Source: Dendrolimus kikuchii (taxonomy: Eukaryota > Arthropoda > Insecta > Lepidoptera > Lasiocampidae). Taken from it: a stretch of 64,000 nucleotides of DNA. Under the pieces are notes generated by a model that worked only from the letters and a program-made list of their open reading frames with translations, was not told the origin of the DNA and did no database searches. Positions 12,601 to 19,475 of the stretch are shown here, in pieces. The first letter of the stretch is position 1. Each line of letters opens with the position of its first letter. Position numbers and translations under genes: made by a program. The stretch is taken from the NCBI GenBank assembly GCA_019925095.2, contig CM034411.1, forward strand, positions 14,446,001-14,510,000, in the 5' to 3' direction.

Positions 12601-13882
12601 GGACCGCGATACAAGAAAGATCCAATTGTATGAAAAATGTTCACCCAAATATTGACTCACGCACTCCTAATCGTCTATCCGTCTTTAATTGCACACAAAG
12701 CGGACGTGGCCCATGTCTCTTGTCTCGCTCGCATACCTCAAATTAAATCTTTAAACTTATCATACAGGTATCAATCGTAATATCCAAAAAAATCCGCTGC
12801 TGGAACGACTATTAAAGTCCATTTTATCTTATTTTAAAACATTAGGATCAGAATTTGTTTTGTAGCATAGGTCCAATATTTTGCCTTTTGAAGTTTTATT
12901 AAAATTTAAACATATTTTAGACGAAATCCGTGAACAGATGACTTCCAATCTTTCCAAAAAAAAGAACACTTTTAATCTTTCCATCAAGTCACGTAGGATT
13001 TAAGAGGTTTTCAATGTTATGTTTTATCTAGGCAATGGTCATACCTCATGTACTTCTTCCATTATGGGACAAAAATAAATTGTCTCTCTATCTCTTGCAT
13101 CTGCTTCAATGAGCAACATATAACAGACATTGATGCCGCCGCTTTCGTTCGCCGCCGCAGCCGCCAATTGTACGTACTATAGTGAGACATTGAATGAATG
13201 AATAAAAACTCATTATTGTTCATCATACCTTAAACCTAGACAATTTAATATGAATACATTTCCATTAGAACAATGGCCGGCCTTATCGCTTATAGTGATC
13301 TCTTCCAGGCAACCGGGTATCCAAGGAGACTTAAAATAAAATTAATAGTAATTTGGTGGTTTACTGAATTAAAGCAAATTTAATCGTAATTAAATACAGT
13401 TAAAGATCATTAATTAATCAATTAAAGATATTGTAAACAATTTCCATGCTATTTTTATATTTATAGGTAATTTAATGATATGATGTTATCATGATATAGA
13501 AAAGACGGACGATAGTCTGTTAAGAACAGAGGTATTGGTCGCCTATTATTCCCGGTTCGTAGCTCACACTTTTAGGTGCTCGAGTTTTATTTGTGCCTAT
13601 TCTCAAAAAAAACATGATGAAATAGACTTAGACACAGTAAGTGAGAAAAAGCACGAAATAGACAGGCGCCGCCGGTGCCCTGCCGGTGCTGCGCCGGTAC
13701 TGACTGAAACCCTCGAGCACGCCGGCGCCGCGCCGTTTTTAACACGGTTTCCAAGTCTACTTTATAATACTTGTTCAAATTCCAGCTTTGGCCTAGCATT
13801 CGAGAGAGATCTTTCTGTCGAAGACAAGGCGTTACTCCTGGCTGCCACTCTCTTAATGGACTACATGTACTATGACGTCTAA
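621..13882 (+). CDS. phospholipid scramblase family protein (spliced, 5' end outside window)
   Basis: Five exons join in phase to give about 240 residues ending in TAA at 13880-13882. The order of blocks matches the scramblase family: a segment with LSQVDRLFITKRL, a KYFVK...LVYTVEEEN strand, then NPEGLEIMSMNRPFKC, SPPGQMIGTVEQVW, a GPLMTVSC block and a C-terminal hydrophobic helix (KALLLAATLLMDYMYYDV). Scramblases are membrane-anchored beta-barrel proteins linked to calcium-dependent lipid flipping and to nuclear roles. Unlike the vertebrate and common insect proteins, the CCTRNCC-like and CCFPCC-like cysteine clusters are largely missing, and the first acidic residue of the C-terminal calcium loop is Val. 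The usual proline-rich N-terminus is not seen, because the first visible exon begins mid-codon. Family assignment is firm; a divergent paralogue rather than the canonical copy is an inference. Frames are intact and splice sites normal, so it looks like a working gene. Confidence 0.87.
740..1205 (+). mobile_element. old, diverged RTE-type LINE 3' remnant
   Basis: Broken frames resemble the C-terminal part of the RTE-type elements at 18.2 and 14.1 kb: GSGSWLLQKKRESINAVELRV, then VEKEMLTWFKYGDKM, then KQVYNSN and finally KWRYIVSAYPSRKQAW, against KWRSVVRAYPARELA in younger copies. Stops and frameshifts show it is dead and much older than the other copies. Confidence 0.5.
1210..2099. other. intronic AT-rich DNA, no gene recognised
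   Basis: Scramblase intron sequence. Short frames only; no repeat family matched inside this window. AT content rises sharply towards 2000-2100 next to the tail of the R4-like element. Confidence 0.4.
2100..5126 (-). mobile_element. R4/Dong-like non-LTR retrotransposon
   Basis: One long open frame with a reverse transcriptase, a CCHC finger and a restriction-like endonuclease identifies the R2/R4 group. The short 3' region after the stop (2106-2146) ends in an A/T-rich tail. The 5' side stops exactly where the Penelope element begins (5126/5127). A remnant of the same family lies at 15620-16035. It sits antisense within the first visible scramblase intron. Confidence 0.8.
2147..5125 (-). CDS. 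R4-like reverse transcriptase / restriction-like endonuclease
   Basis: A 992-residue uninterrupted frame. Residues 260-310 carry the SPGPDG and YRPITCLP region; catalytic Asp of motif A is in VAWIDYKKAYDSVPH (about 391), motif B is QGDSLSP (about 456-462) and motif C is YMDD (497-500). A CCHC finger follows (C800, C803, H812, C817), then a PD-(D/E)xK nuclease with KPDIVIVD (about 885-892), VDVAIP (901-906) and a Lys-rich stretch near 918-921. Such enzymes copy their RNA by target-primed reverse transcription; Dong-type relatives use simple-repeat targets. The ATG lies at the junction with the Penelope element and two of its bases may come from that element, so the native N-terminus may be lost. 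Integrity of so long a frame suggests a young insertion. Confidence 0.85.
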   Translation of the reverse strand: MRRALEEAIEDYKMMPILSRPRLPRLPTHKHNLLIMGVLDSLLAPYFRASKDLAETHSILYCGAVAVCRVSGTKFPNLEQSPRRSDGQPAWQKRIECRIGKARTLIAKLLSFRAGNTRPKVMRFVNRAFTGTDSNPSDYLARVTERIDFYKQKISAWANRLRRYKKRADRYNLNRLFQRDQKRVYRGWERPCVSVDDGHWPDIDSMTAFWSNIWSVPVTHREGDWTRMVEQACETIPEMEPLALEPVDISCAIRMAQNWKSPGPDGLHNFWIKWFKSSHACLAVQFQEAINIGSLPSFMTTGVTHLLHKSGSTTEAKNYRPITCLPTIYKLLTSVLRSKLIEHLTNNNILANTQNGCKNGSRGTKELLLIDMTISHQVRRNRKNLSVAWIDYKKAYDSVPHTWLEKVLELYKVNATLRAFLSSCMEQWTTVLRHPGDRGNLSVLHDPIRIKRGIFQGDSLSPLWFCLALNPLSTLLRESKLGFQLRRGGEIISHLMYMDDVKLFASKKPDLLQLLKITESFSNSISMEFGVDKCAVMHVQRGRVVNSENLQLSENISLKTLSEGETYKYLGMSESLGIPDADVKQAMKDRFFSRLRKVLTSLLSGGNKVRAFNAWVMPALAYSFGILRWTQTELDALDRRVRCLLTTHRMHHPRSSVMRLYIPRKCGGRGFLNTKDLHNREVYNLREYFLKVGETAGMHHDVVSVDKGFTPLSLAKQNWQRPLVMSASDRMDVWKSKELHGRFYQALTGPDVDLPASVNWLRFGDLFGETEGFVCAIMDEVIKTNNYRKYILKDGTLDICRACHRPGESLRHVTSGCSRLANSEYLHRHNLVARIIHQQLALKYGLVLSEVPYYQYKPEPVLDNGQYLLYWDRSIITDRTIVANKPDIVIVDRSARRAIIVDVAIPHDGNLVNAEKDKQIKYIDLAHEVTAMWNLDSTIIVPIVVSVNGLIAKSLDRHLERLSLGIWLKGRMQKAALLDTARIVRRFLCLEP
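5160..5235 (-). ncRNA. hammerhead-ribozyme-like motif in Penelope terminal repeat
   Basis: Read on the - strand: UUCC, a palindrome CCGTGATCACGG, a hairpin GGCCAC-tgaaaa-GTGACC, then GAAACGUC and GGAA. UUCC/GGAA fits stem I, the hairpin stem II, and GAAACGUC the conserved GAAA plus GUC cleavage triplet with the self-complementary ACGU of minimal dimer-forming hammerheads known from Penelope elements. The CUGANGA box is not intact, being overwritten by the palindrome, so activity is doubtful. Confidence 0.4.
5483..6886 (-). pseudogene. Penelope-like RT / GIY-YIG endonuclease, N-terminally truncated
   Basis: 467 codons are open, but the frame start at 6886 is TTG, not ATG. Upstream codons continue in frame to about 6975 (KAPKLYGLPKIHK, typical for Penelope RT), so the real N-terminus is missing. 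Motif A is VSFDVQSLFTSLP (Asp about 59), motif B is GVAMGSPVSP and motif C is YVDDTF (151-156). The linker LAFLDVLI and RKPTHTDKYL are typical for the family. The GIY-YIG nuclease is at about 335-370: GVYKLDCECGLSYIGQTKRS with R358 and E361. These enzymes nick DNA and prime reverse transcription. All catalytic motifs are present; the truncation makes it non-autonomous. Confidence 0.85.
7005..7375. repeat. two tandem copies of a ~163 bp unit
   Basis: The string gttcgtaaaatgaaaactac at 7012 recurs as gttcataaaatgaaaactac at 7175 (offset 163), and the following 130 bases align with scattered changes (gggccaaactat, tttttagggga, gaatcacgtaaat). It ends in gaagtcggttaaaa. Lies just beyond the truncated Penelope end within the scramblase intron. 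Confidence 0.7.
7650..8245 (+). mobile_element. family D LINE-like repeat, long copy
   Basis: The first 200 bases are nearly identical to 56604-56797: gaccacgggccataaaaatg, which forms a small hairpin (gggccat/atggccc), then ggccccttgacaaatttaat and cggcgattatccctgtctac. This copy continues through a GC-richer stretch to gccccctgcgggtcatag and a TTA-rich tail, as expected of a LINE 3' end. No intact frame. Confidence 0.5.
8414..9159. mobile_element. hAT-type non-autonomous element with 8 bp target duplication
   Basis: Terminal inverted repeats tagcgatgggccgaa (start) and ttcggcccatcccta (end), flanked on both sides by the identical 8-mer gtaaatac (8406-8413 and 9160-9167). An 8 bp duplication with CAGGGATGGG-like ends is the hAT signature. 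Subterminal regions carry several ccgaa/ttcgg motifs, probable transposase sites. No transposase frame in 746 bp. It ends about 100 bp before scramblase exon B. Confidence 0.85.
9264..9439 (+). CDS. scramblase exon B
   Basis: Acceptor ctctattcag, donor ag|gtagta. Starts in phase 0 and ends with two bases of a codon. It encodes the first conserved scramblase strands: LLSDLSQVDRLFITKRL, then a Lys-rich turn, then KYFVKTSDQNLVYTVEEEN. In human PLSCR1 the matching block precedes the cysteine-rich CCTRNCC segment. Confidence 0.88.
9517..9749 (+). repeat. family A SINE-like repeat, diverged and internally deleted
   Basis: Family A consensus in this window starts tatccgtgcaggaacggag, runs about 300 bp and ends in ctgctgaactcctgcaataa plus oligo-A. 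This copy lacks about 50 bp in the first half and has lost the A tail. It lies 78 bp after scramblase exon B. Confidence 0.75.
9772..10090 (+). repeat. family B interspersed repeat
   Basis: Shares order and sequence with 1-300: cacagaatatcggcgtcaat, a pyrimidine-rich centre with tatcccatcct, then ggtgttgcaaaagtccatag and a 3' end tggctcgtctgcctg that resembles family A. Confidence 0.6.
10120..10220 (-). repeat. tRNA-SINE-like fragment
   Basis: The words aacacccagacc and gaaaccgagacc resemble the minus-strand SINE fragment at 57870-57970 (aacacccagac, gaacctgggacc). Short and weak. Confidence 0.3.
10288..10541 (+). CDS. scramblase exon C
   Basis: Acceptor ttcttacag at 10287, donor aaag|gtatgt. 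The first base completes an AGT serine codon with exon B; the exon ends one base into a codon. It encodes WWVGYLCYGLRPLRLRV, then NPEGLEIMSMNRPFKC, then SPPGQMIGTVEQVW and VIRNLDGDAVFWIKG. The family motif HLNRPLRC is recognisable as SMNRPFKC, but the adjacent Cys-Cys pairs are replaced (TARVLPCQLQ). Confidence 0.9.
10826..11067 (+). repeat. family A SINE-like repeat, diverged
   Basis: Retains gcaggaacggagaaagaata, ggacgactaccacccctgg, ttgagttgtgttccgg and cataggcgatggtaaccgct. It is followed head-to-head by a family B fragment on the other strand (11074-11180), giving a short palindrome around gggccgtctgtctg / caggcagacggccc. Confidence 0.75.
11074..11733 (-). mobile_element. composite of LINE/SINE remnants
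   Basis: 11074-11180 is a minus-strand family B end (attgcctgaagcaggtaaac, also at 33601). 11313-11588 is a 91-codon open stretch (frame start not a convincing gene: no signal, no domain) in a repeat-like GC-richer block that ends at 11707-11732 with gctgaactcatgcaataaaa, the family A tail. Probably fused repeat debris in scramblase intron C-D. Confidence 0.35.
12107..12242 (+). CDS. scramblase exon D
   Basis: Acceptor ttttgttacag, donor atag|gtgatc. The first two bases GG complete the glycine codon begun in exon C, giving GPLMTVSCFKDVKFDI, the counterpart of the GPCxxCSCCGDVDFEI block. It ends with TCKRWKGLMHALFFSPVAD, matching the WTGxLREAFTDAD stretch, and leaves two bases for the next exon. 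Confidence 0.9.
12334..12633 (+). CDS. possible small secreted protein in a scramblase intron
   Basis: A 99-codon ATG frame lies on the gene strand between scramblase exons D and E. Residues 6-26 (SKKVYLALIFIYTTLQLSSSW) look like a signal peptide with a cleavable end, followed by a polar 70-residue mature part with one Cys. The stretch is GC-richer than the flanking intron. A second overlapping frame (from 12459) is also open for 95 codons. I recognise no family. It could be a nested small gene, an alternative exon, or repeat-derived chance coding; no promoter or polyA signal is evident. Confidence 0.25.
   Translation: MPYGLSKKVYLALIFIYTTLQLSSSWGHGLKHRGPVVGEADGCYTHYAVPVYGRYSTVTILTAAIRLAFQIHIPISQTAERLYTGDRNTGPRYKKDPIV
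13265..13335 (-). repeat. CR1/L2-like LINE 3' tail fragment
   Basis: On the minus strand it contains gaagagatcactataagcga followed by taaggccgg, matching the tail at 54985-55150 (gaagagatcgctgtaaagcg, ataagaccgcc). Confidence 0.45.
13786..13882 (+). CDS. scramblase terminal exon E
   Basis: Acceptor caaattccag at 13785. The first base completes an AGC serine codon, then FGLAFERDLSVEDKALLLAA and a hydrophobic helix run to TAA. The end YMYYDV corresponds to the FMFFE end of other scramblases. No AATAAA was seen in the next 300 bases; the nearest clear ones are at 14724-14729 and 14743, beyond an RTE insertion. Confidence 0.88.
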
Positions 13883-14140
13883 TATAATTATCAAAACAAT
13901 GATTGAATATATTGTTTTACTTTTAAATCTTATCAACTTAATTCTACGCAATAATGTATTTGATGCGCCATAATTAATAACAGGTAAGATATACAATATA
14001 CATTTATTGTAAGTTGTTAAAACGGAATCTTGTAATTTGATTCGGAACTAATACAAAATGTCGACAAGTTTTATCAAAATTCGTTCAGTAGTTGCCAAAA
14101 TTATACAAGTGAACTTACATGTGATACCTATATTAATGTC

Positions 14141-14492
14141 TACATACATACATAACTTCACACCAGTTCCCTTGCGGGGTAGGCACGAACAACAGAGCGC
14201 CATTTAGGCTTATTCTTACACACTTCACTTGCTTCTTTGACATTCATAACTCTTGTCATGCACGCTCGTCTGTTCTTAAGGCTCCTGACATCACCTTCTG
14301 CTAGTACACGATCCATTTGATCATGGAAGGTGTGTCGTGGCCTTCCACGACTTCTGCATCCATCCACTTTTGCATTGTATATCTGTTTAGTCATTCTTTC
14401 ATCATGCATTCTTTCCACATGCCCGAACCACCGGAGCATTCCTTTCCTTACCTTCACCCCGACACTCTCTTTCAGACCAATGTTTGTCTACA
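14141..14492 (-). mobile_element. RTE-type LINE, 5'-truncated
   Basis: The minus-strand frame reads GMLRWFGHVERMHDERMTKQ, then GCRSRGRPRHTFHDQMDRVL and KWRSVVRAYPARELV. This is the C-terminal end of an RTE-like ORF2, ending in a (TATG)n tail as RTE elements do. The short repeat tgtctacata on both sides may be a target duplication. It lies in or near the 3' UTR of the scramblase gene. Confidence 0.75.
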
Positions 14493-14519
14493 TATACTAC
14501 ATAAACTAATTCTTCATAC

Positions 14520-15600
14520 GAACATTACCTATCTTTGAATTAAATCATCAAAAACTTACCGAAAATTATTAAGTTACAAAAGTAAGTTCTTATTAGATAA
14601 TTAATGAGATACTGCCAAAAGCATAAAGCTATATTTAAATTGAACATTATTACTTAAAACACATTAAACAAGCATTAGATTTTATGTCTATTGTTACTTT
14701 TACGATCATAAATTCACGGCAATAATAAAAATCAAAGTTCTTTCCAATAAAACCATGACACGCCATTTTGGATTTTAAAACTATAAGACTGACGTTTACT
14801 TTCGCGCGTTATTCGATCCGCAAACTATAAAATATTGAAATGAGGGGATATATCACTTCGTTATACTTTAAATGCATTTTTCTTTTACGCACAAAAATGA
14901 CGATTTCCCCTAAAAATTAATGTTGCACGCATCCCTCCCTATTTGCATTGTAGAGTTTTTTTTTCTCTCGGCGGCAGATGTCCGGAGTAAATGGCGCGAA
15001 ATTTTGACAGAACGCGCTTATGGCGGCAACAATGATAGCGAATTTCAAGTAAAAAAAGTTAATATTGGGTATTTTATCGAACCCTTTTCCAAAGGATTGA
15101 ATTCGATTAAACAGAAAAGTTTTGTAAAAATGGGGTTGTTTTACTTTCGTGGAAAATCGCTAGGGTGTAATATAGGTCAGTGGTACTTAGTGTCTTTTTT
15201 GTGTTTTTTTTTTCACGGCGTGCGCATGTCACGTGCAAAGCAAGGGTTCAACAATGGGTTTTTAGAAAATGATTTAGAGAACTTTTTTTAATAAAAACGG
15301 ATTTACAGAGTTCACATTTTTTTACAGAAAAGTTATTTTTTGGGGAAGAATTGTATGGGTACGTCAAGATTGGAATATGAGGTGATTGATTAGCTATTGT
15401 GCTTTTGTCGAAGTAAAAGTGTATTTTAAAAAACAGTATTTTTAATTACTTATATTTTTACTCTATGCCAAGGTTCGAAGTTTAAATTCATATCAAGGTG
15501 TCCGACTTCTTTTGCATAAATTAGGCCGCTAAATGCAAAGTCATGGCAGTTCGCCGCGTTATGCAGGACTGTGAATGTTGTTGCAGCCTGTATTGCCTCC
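14520..15600. other. unassigned AT-rich DNA
   Basis: No gene supported. 14740-15300 holds GC-richer words (ttcgcgcgttatt, aaatggcgcgaaattttgac, ggcggcaacaatg) of the sort seen near insect promoters. The open frame here starts with TTG and has no recognisable domain. Confidence 0.3.
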
Positions 15601-15619
15601 TGCAATTCTCTCCTCCTCA

Positions 15620-16035
15620 ATTATGACGGACAGGACTGTTGTAGCCAATAAGCCTGATATCGTGATAGTAGATCGATCTGCGTGACGAGCAATGTTCGTT
15701 GACATGAGTGACGATGACGATTACCTCGTGAAGAAATAAATAGAAAAACTAATTAAATACTTAGATCTTGCTCACGAGGTTACCTGTATTTGGCGTCTGG
15801 AGTCAACTATCATTGTGCCGATAGTTATCACCATCAACGGTCTTATAACGAAGAGCCTCGACCGTCACCTAGAGCGGATCTCTCTAGGATGCTGGATGCT
15901 GGATGAAGGGCCAGATACATAAGTCATCACTCTTGGACACGGCACGGATTCTGAGGAGGTTCCTGTCCTTACAGCCCTCGCCATCAGTAGTTTTGGACCC
16001 CAAACCCCGCTGCCGGCGGACATCGGTTTATTACC
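15620..16035 (+). pseudogene. R4-like endonuclease domain remnant
   Basis: The frame reads TDRTVVANKPDIVIVDRSA, then a stop, then broken ITKSLDRHL-like and ILRRFLSLQPS-like pieces, ending in gctgccggcgga plus a T-rich tail. The order matches residues 877-992 of the intact element at 2147-5125 (TDRTIVANKPDIVIVDRSA). Stops and indels show it is dead. Confidence 0.75.
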
Positions 16036-16134
16036 TTTTTTTTTTATATAGTGTTTAAAGAAAAATGTAATTAATTTATTATAAAATAAATATCTATATA
16101 TCAATACGTGAAGCAAAAACTTTGTAAAAAATTT

Positions 16135-16320
16135 GTGTCATGGAGGAGTATGAAATTTCGCATACTTATAGTTTATATAGAGGAGTGCAGAATGCTAATA
16201 TTTTTCTAAAATTATGCATAAAAAATAAATCAATTAAAAAAAATTACACACACTACCATGTATTTGACACACACACGTATATATACTCTTTTGTTTATTG
16301 ATAGAGAGAGAGAGATAGTG
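16135..16320 (+). repeat. shared ~180 bp block, copy 1
   Basis: ggaggagtatgaaatttcgc, tatagtttatatagag, acacactaccatgtatttga and tatactcttttgtttattg recur in the same order at 22432-22600. Both copies lie 200-400 bp left of a Penelope fold-back copy. Confidence 0.75.
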
Positions 16321-16474
16321 ATAGATCGGCCTGGCTCACTTAATGAAAGAAACAAAGAAAGAAAACACGTTTATTTGGTCTTCACATATCGAGACACATC
16401 ATGAACACTTTTCATATTTTTATAGGGAGTGGAAAGGTATTCCAACATTTAACTGTGAACATAATAATATTTTC

Positions 16475-17140
16475 TTAAGTTTTCGCGACTTGTATACATA
16501 ATAAAACTACGTTTTAACGGTTTTAAGCGCGGTAATTTTATTTCATTTTGGTTTTTCCGACGTTTCGGCCACTTTTCAGTGGCCGTGATCGCGGAAGACA
16601 AAGATGTCAAGTGTCAACGAGTATTGTTAAAGTTTTATTTAGCCTACCGCCAACTTGTTAATTTTAATTATTTAATTTTAATTTTGTTTATGGTTATTAT
16701 TTACTCTATGGGAGCCTAATCTAATTTACTACCGCTTCGCAACATGTTACGGCTTGAAGAGAAGAAGCGGCGCAAGAAACTCTTCAGCAAACATGCCTAG
16801 CTCTAATAATTTAATATAATATTAAAATGGGTGGAAGGAAAAAATAAAAGTAATTATCAGTCAAGTTGGTTTGTGTTCCGTTGTACGCAGAAAGAGCTCA
16901 CAGTGTCTTGAGGTCTGGCAGCTGGTTTTTGCTGAGTTTGCGTCTTAATAGTTTTGATAATTGGATCCCAAACAGGTGGTACTTGCCAGCAAGTAAAATA
17001 AAACTTTAACAATACTCGTTGACACTTGACATCTTTGTCTTCCGTGATCACGGCCACTGAAAAGTGGCCGAATCGTCGGAAAAACCAAAATCAAATAAAA
17101 TTACCGCGCTTAAAACCGTTAAAACGTAGTTTTATTAAGT
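16475..17140. mobile_element. Penelope-derived fold-back element
   Basis: Left end aataaaactacgttttaacg and right end cgttaaaacgtagttttatt are inverted copies of the terminal region (about 140 bp each). Between them lies the element 3' region in minus orientation, including the C-terminal codons WQVPPVWDP...FCVQRNTNQLD (16860-16990). The inversion joint is near 16988 (ttgcc|agcaag). Confidence 0.8.
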
Positions 17141-17149
17141 GAACATAAT

Positions 17150-17825
17150 TTTAGAAATTATCAAACTAGTAAGGTGATATAAGTGTTTAATTAGGGTAGG
17201 AGTATATACAGAAGGACCAGTAACTCAACAAACAACGTCAATGACGTAAGTGGCTTGATAAGAACAACTAAATGTATCAAACGCTTTACGCAGCCTCCCG
17301 TTTTAAATACGTCATTCAAAACTAAGAAAATGAAATAATAAGGACAATAATACAAATAATATATAAAATATTAGTCATAGACGCACGGCCTTAAAGTATT
17401 AATTATTCACTAATTTTTTGACCTGTTTCACTTTATAAACAATGTCGTAATTATTACTCATTTTAATCGTTTTATAATTACTTGTTGCAGTTAAATGATT
17501 ATGATTAATAAATCAATTTTTTAATTGTATTCAAAATACTTACGTTTTTAGGTTATAGATTTATTTGTTGTTTTATTCGTCACGATACTGGCAAAGGATT
17601 CAAGTGTATACAGGCTTTTCTTGAGTTTTCAATATCAATTCAAACAAATTGTAGGTGTTTGACTGGCACCAAACAGCGCAGTTCTTGTGACACTTGAAAG
17701 GCCACATTTGACTACACTGGTCACGTTTTTCATAAAAAACACTAATTACTACTTAACAACTAGCAATATCTTACTTTTGTTGGTCAATTTAAGGTAATAC
17801 TATGTATCATATGAATGAGGATCAT
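17150..17825. other. unassigned AT-rich DNA
   Basis: No coding or repeat signal recognised beyond short AT-rich words. Confidence 0.3.
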
Positions 17826-17828
17826 ATA

Positions 17829-18066
17829 TATCCGTGCAGGAACGGAGAAAGAATACAATTTCCTGCGGCCTGGCGACCTGTCGTAAGAGGCGACAAAACA
17901 ACCCACAGCCAAGCGATAGGTTTTGCCCGTTTGGATGGCTACCAACCCTGGTCTAGAGTATTCCTCCATAACAGCTTTGGGTTGCGTTCCGCCGGCATTA
18001 GTGACCAGGTTCTAGTCTCCCTTAAGAGAGCAGCAGCGCATTTGTAGCATCTTTGGTGTTGCATAT
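17829..18066 (+). repeat. family A SINE-like repeat, 3'-truncated
   Basis: Starts with the family A 5' end tatccgtgcaggaacggag and runs to cagcgcatttgtagc, then stops without the A tail. Confidence 0.85.
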
Positions 18067-18240
18067 GATTATGATGACTATTTAAATAAGCAGTAATTAA
18101 GAAGATATTGTGTTGTATTGTTTAAATAAAATAAAAGATTTATAAGGCACCAAGTTAAATGTTATATAGAGATAGGTTAAGTAATTTTATATTGCGATGC
18201 TATGAAAGGCCAGCTAAGTAATAAGTTCTCAATTATATTG

Positions 18241-18725
18241 AATAAGACCTATGTATACACTTATGGAAGCGAGAGTTGGGTATGGAAGAGAGAGCATGAA
18301 AGTAGAGTAAACGCGGTTAAGATGCGAGCACTGCGCAAAATCTGCGGAGTGACGCTCGCGGACCGCGTTCGTAATACCGAAGTAAGAAAGAGAGTTGGTC
18401 TGAAAGAGAGTGTCGGGGTGAAGGTAAGGAAAGGAATGCTCCGGTGGTCCGGGCATGTGGAAAGAATGACTAAACAGATATACATTGCAAAAGTGGATGG
18501 ATGCAGAAGTCGTGGAAGGCCACGACACACCTTCCATGATCAAATTGGTCGTGTACTAGCAGAGGGTGATGTCCGGAGCCTTAAGAATAGACGAGCGTGC
18601 ATGACAAGAGTTATGAATGTCAAAGAAGCAAGTGAGGTGTGTAAGAATGGGCCTAAATGGCGCTCTGTTGTTCGTGCCTCCCCCGCAAGGGAACTGGCGT
18701 GAAGTTATGTATGTATGTATGTATA
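18241..18725 (+). mobile_element. RTE-type LINE, longest 3' copy
   Basis: Open frame: TYGSESWVWKREHESRVNAV, RALRKICGVTLADRVRNTEV, GMLRWSGHVERMTKQ, GCRSRGRPRHTFHDQ and KWRSVVRASPARELA, then a (TATG)n tail at 18704-18723. This is the thumb and C-terminal part of an RTE-like RT. The inner part is the query that identifies the shorter copies at 14.1, 31.7, 42.5, 43.7, 47.5 and 58.2 kb. Confidence 0.8.
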
Positions 18726-18829
18726 CACTTAGTTCGCAATAAAAATGATTTGATTTGATGATGTAAGAGACCTTCAAAAAAGTTCTTCAGTGGAACTTAT
18801 TTTGAATAAAAACTTGAATTTGAATCTGT

Positions 18830-18990
18830 GGGGTTTAAGTAGGTTATGTGGTGCGTCTATGATGTTACCCCGTTGGATAGGTTTACGCATCACAGGCGAG
18901 AGCCCATGGCTCCATCGCCTCGGGAGCTAGGCTCGACCGTACGCGAGGGGAGTACAAAATAGTACGATGAGATGTTCTACTCTGTGTAAT
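18830..18990. repeat. unassigned GC-richer repeat-like block
   Basis: ggtggtgcg-like words, tcacaggcgagagcccatgg and gctaggctcgaccgtacg stand out from AT-rich flanks; no second copy in the window. Confidence 0.25.
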
Positions 18991-19084
18991 TATTGCGTAA
19001 TTAAATTAACATAAAACTTAAGACTATATATAAAGAATATTAACTGCTACGTCAAAATATGTAAAACCAATGATGATGCGTGAG

Positions 19085-19475
19085 GCTCATCATCATCACC
19101 CGAGCGGTAAATCCCGGTTGCGTGCGGAGCGTTCACTCCGACGCCCAGGGTCCACTTTCCTACTTTTTCTACTTCACTTCGCGCGGTCTTCAGCATCCCC
19201 CGTTTTGAGACTATTGGTACGCATGTCATTCTTCATAACTTCAAGCCAACATTTCTTAGGCCTTCCCCTTCGACCGGGACCTGGCGGAGGCGGCATGGCT
19301 AGACATTTGTTCCTCACATAGTTAACCAGTCTCCGTAAAACCTGGCCGTACCGTAAGCGACACTCTTGCAGTTTGTCTGCTATGTCACGGACATGAAGAC
19401 TGCCGCGGATGCGGGAGTTCATGACACGGTTTTTCCGCGTCACTTCACACCTCCATCGCAGCATATTCATCTCGG
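19085..19475 (-). pseudogene. RTE/BovB-like RT C-terminal remnant
   Basis: Minus strand: MNMLRWRCEVTRKNRVMNSR, IRGSLHVRDIADKLQECRLR, a shifted YGQVLRR, PPPGPGRRGRPKKCWLEVMK and NDMRTNSLKTGDAEDRAK. This is the typical end of RTE-clade ORF2 proteins. It differs from the (TATG)n family, so it is a second RTE lineage. Confidence 0.75.

Noticed and set aside
14920..15291. 123-codon + strand frame
   Set aside because: Starts with TTG, AT-driven composition, no domain and no splice support.
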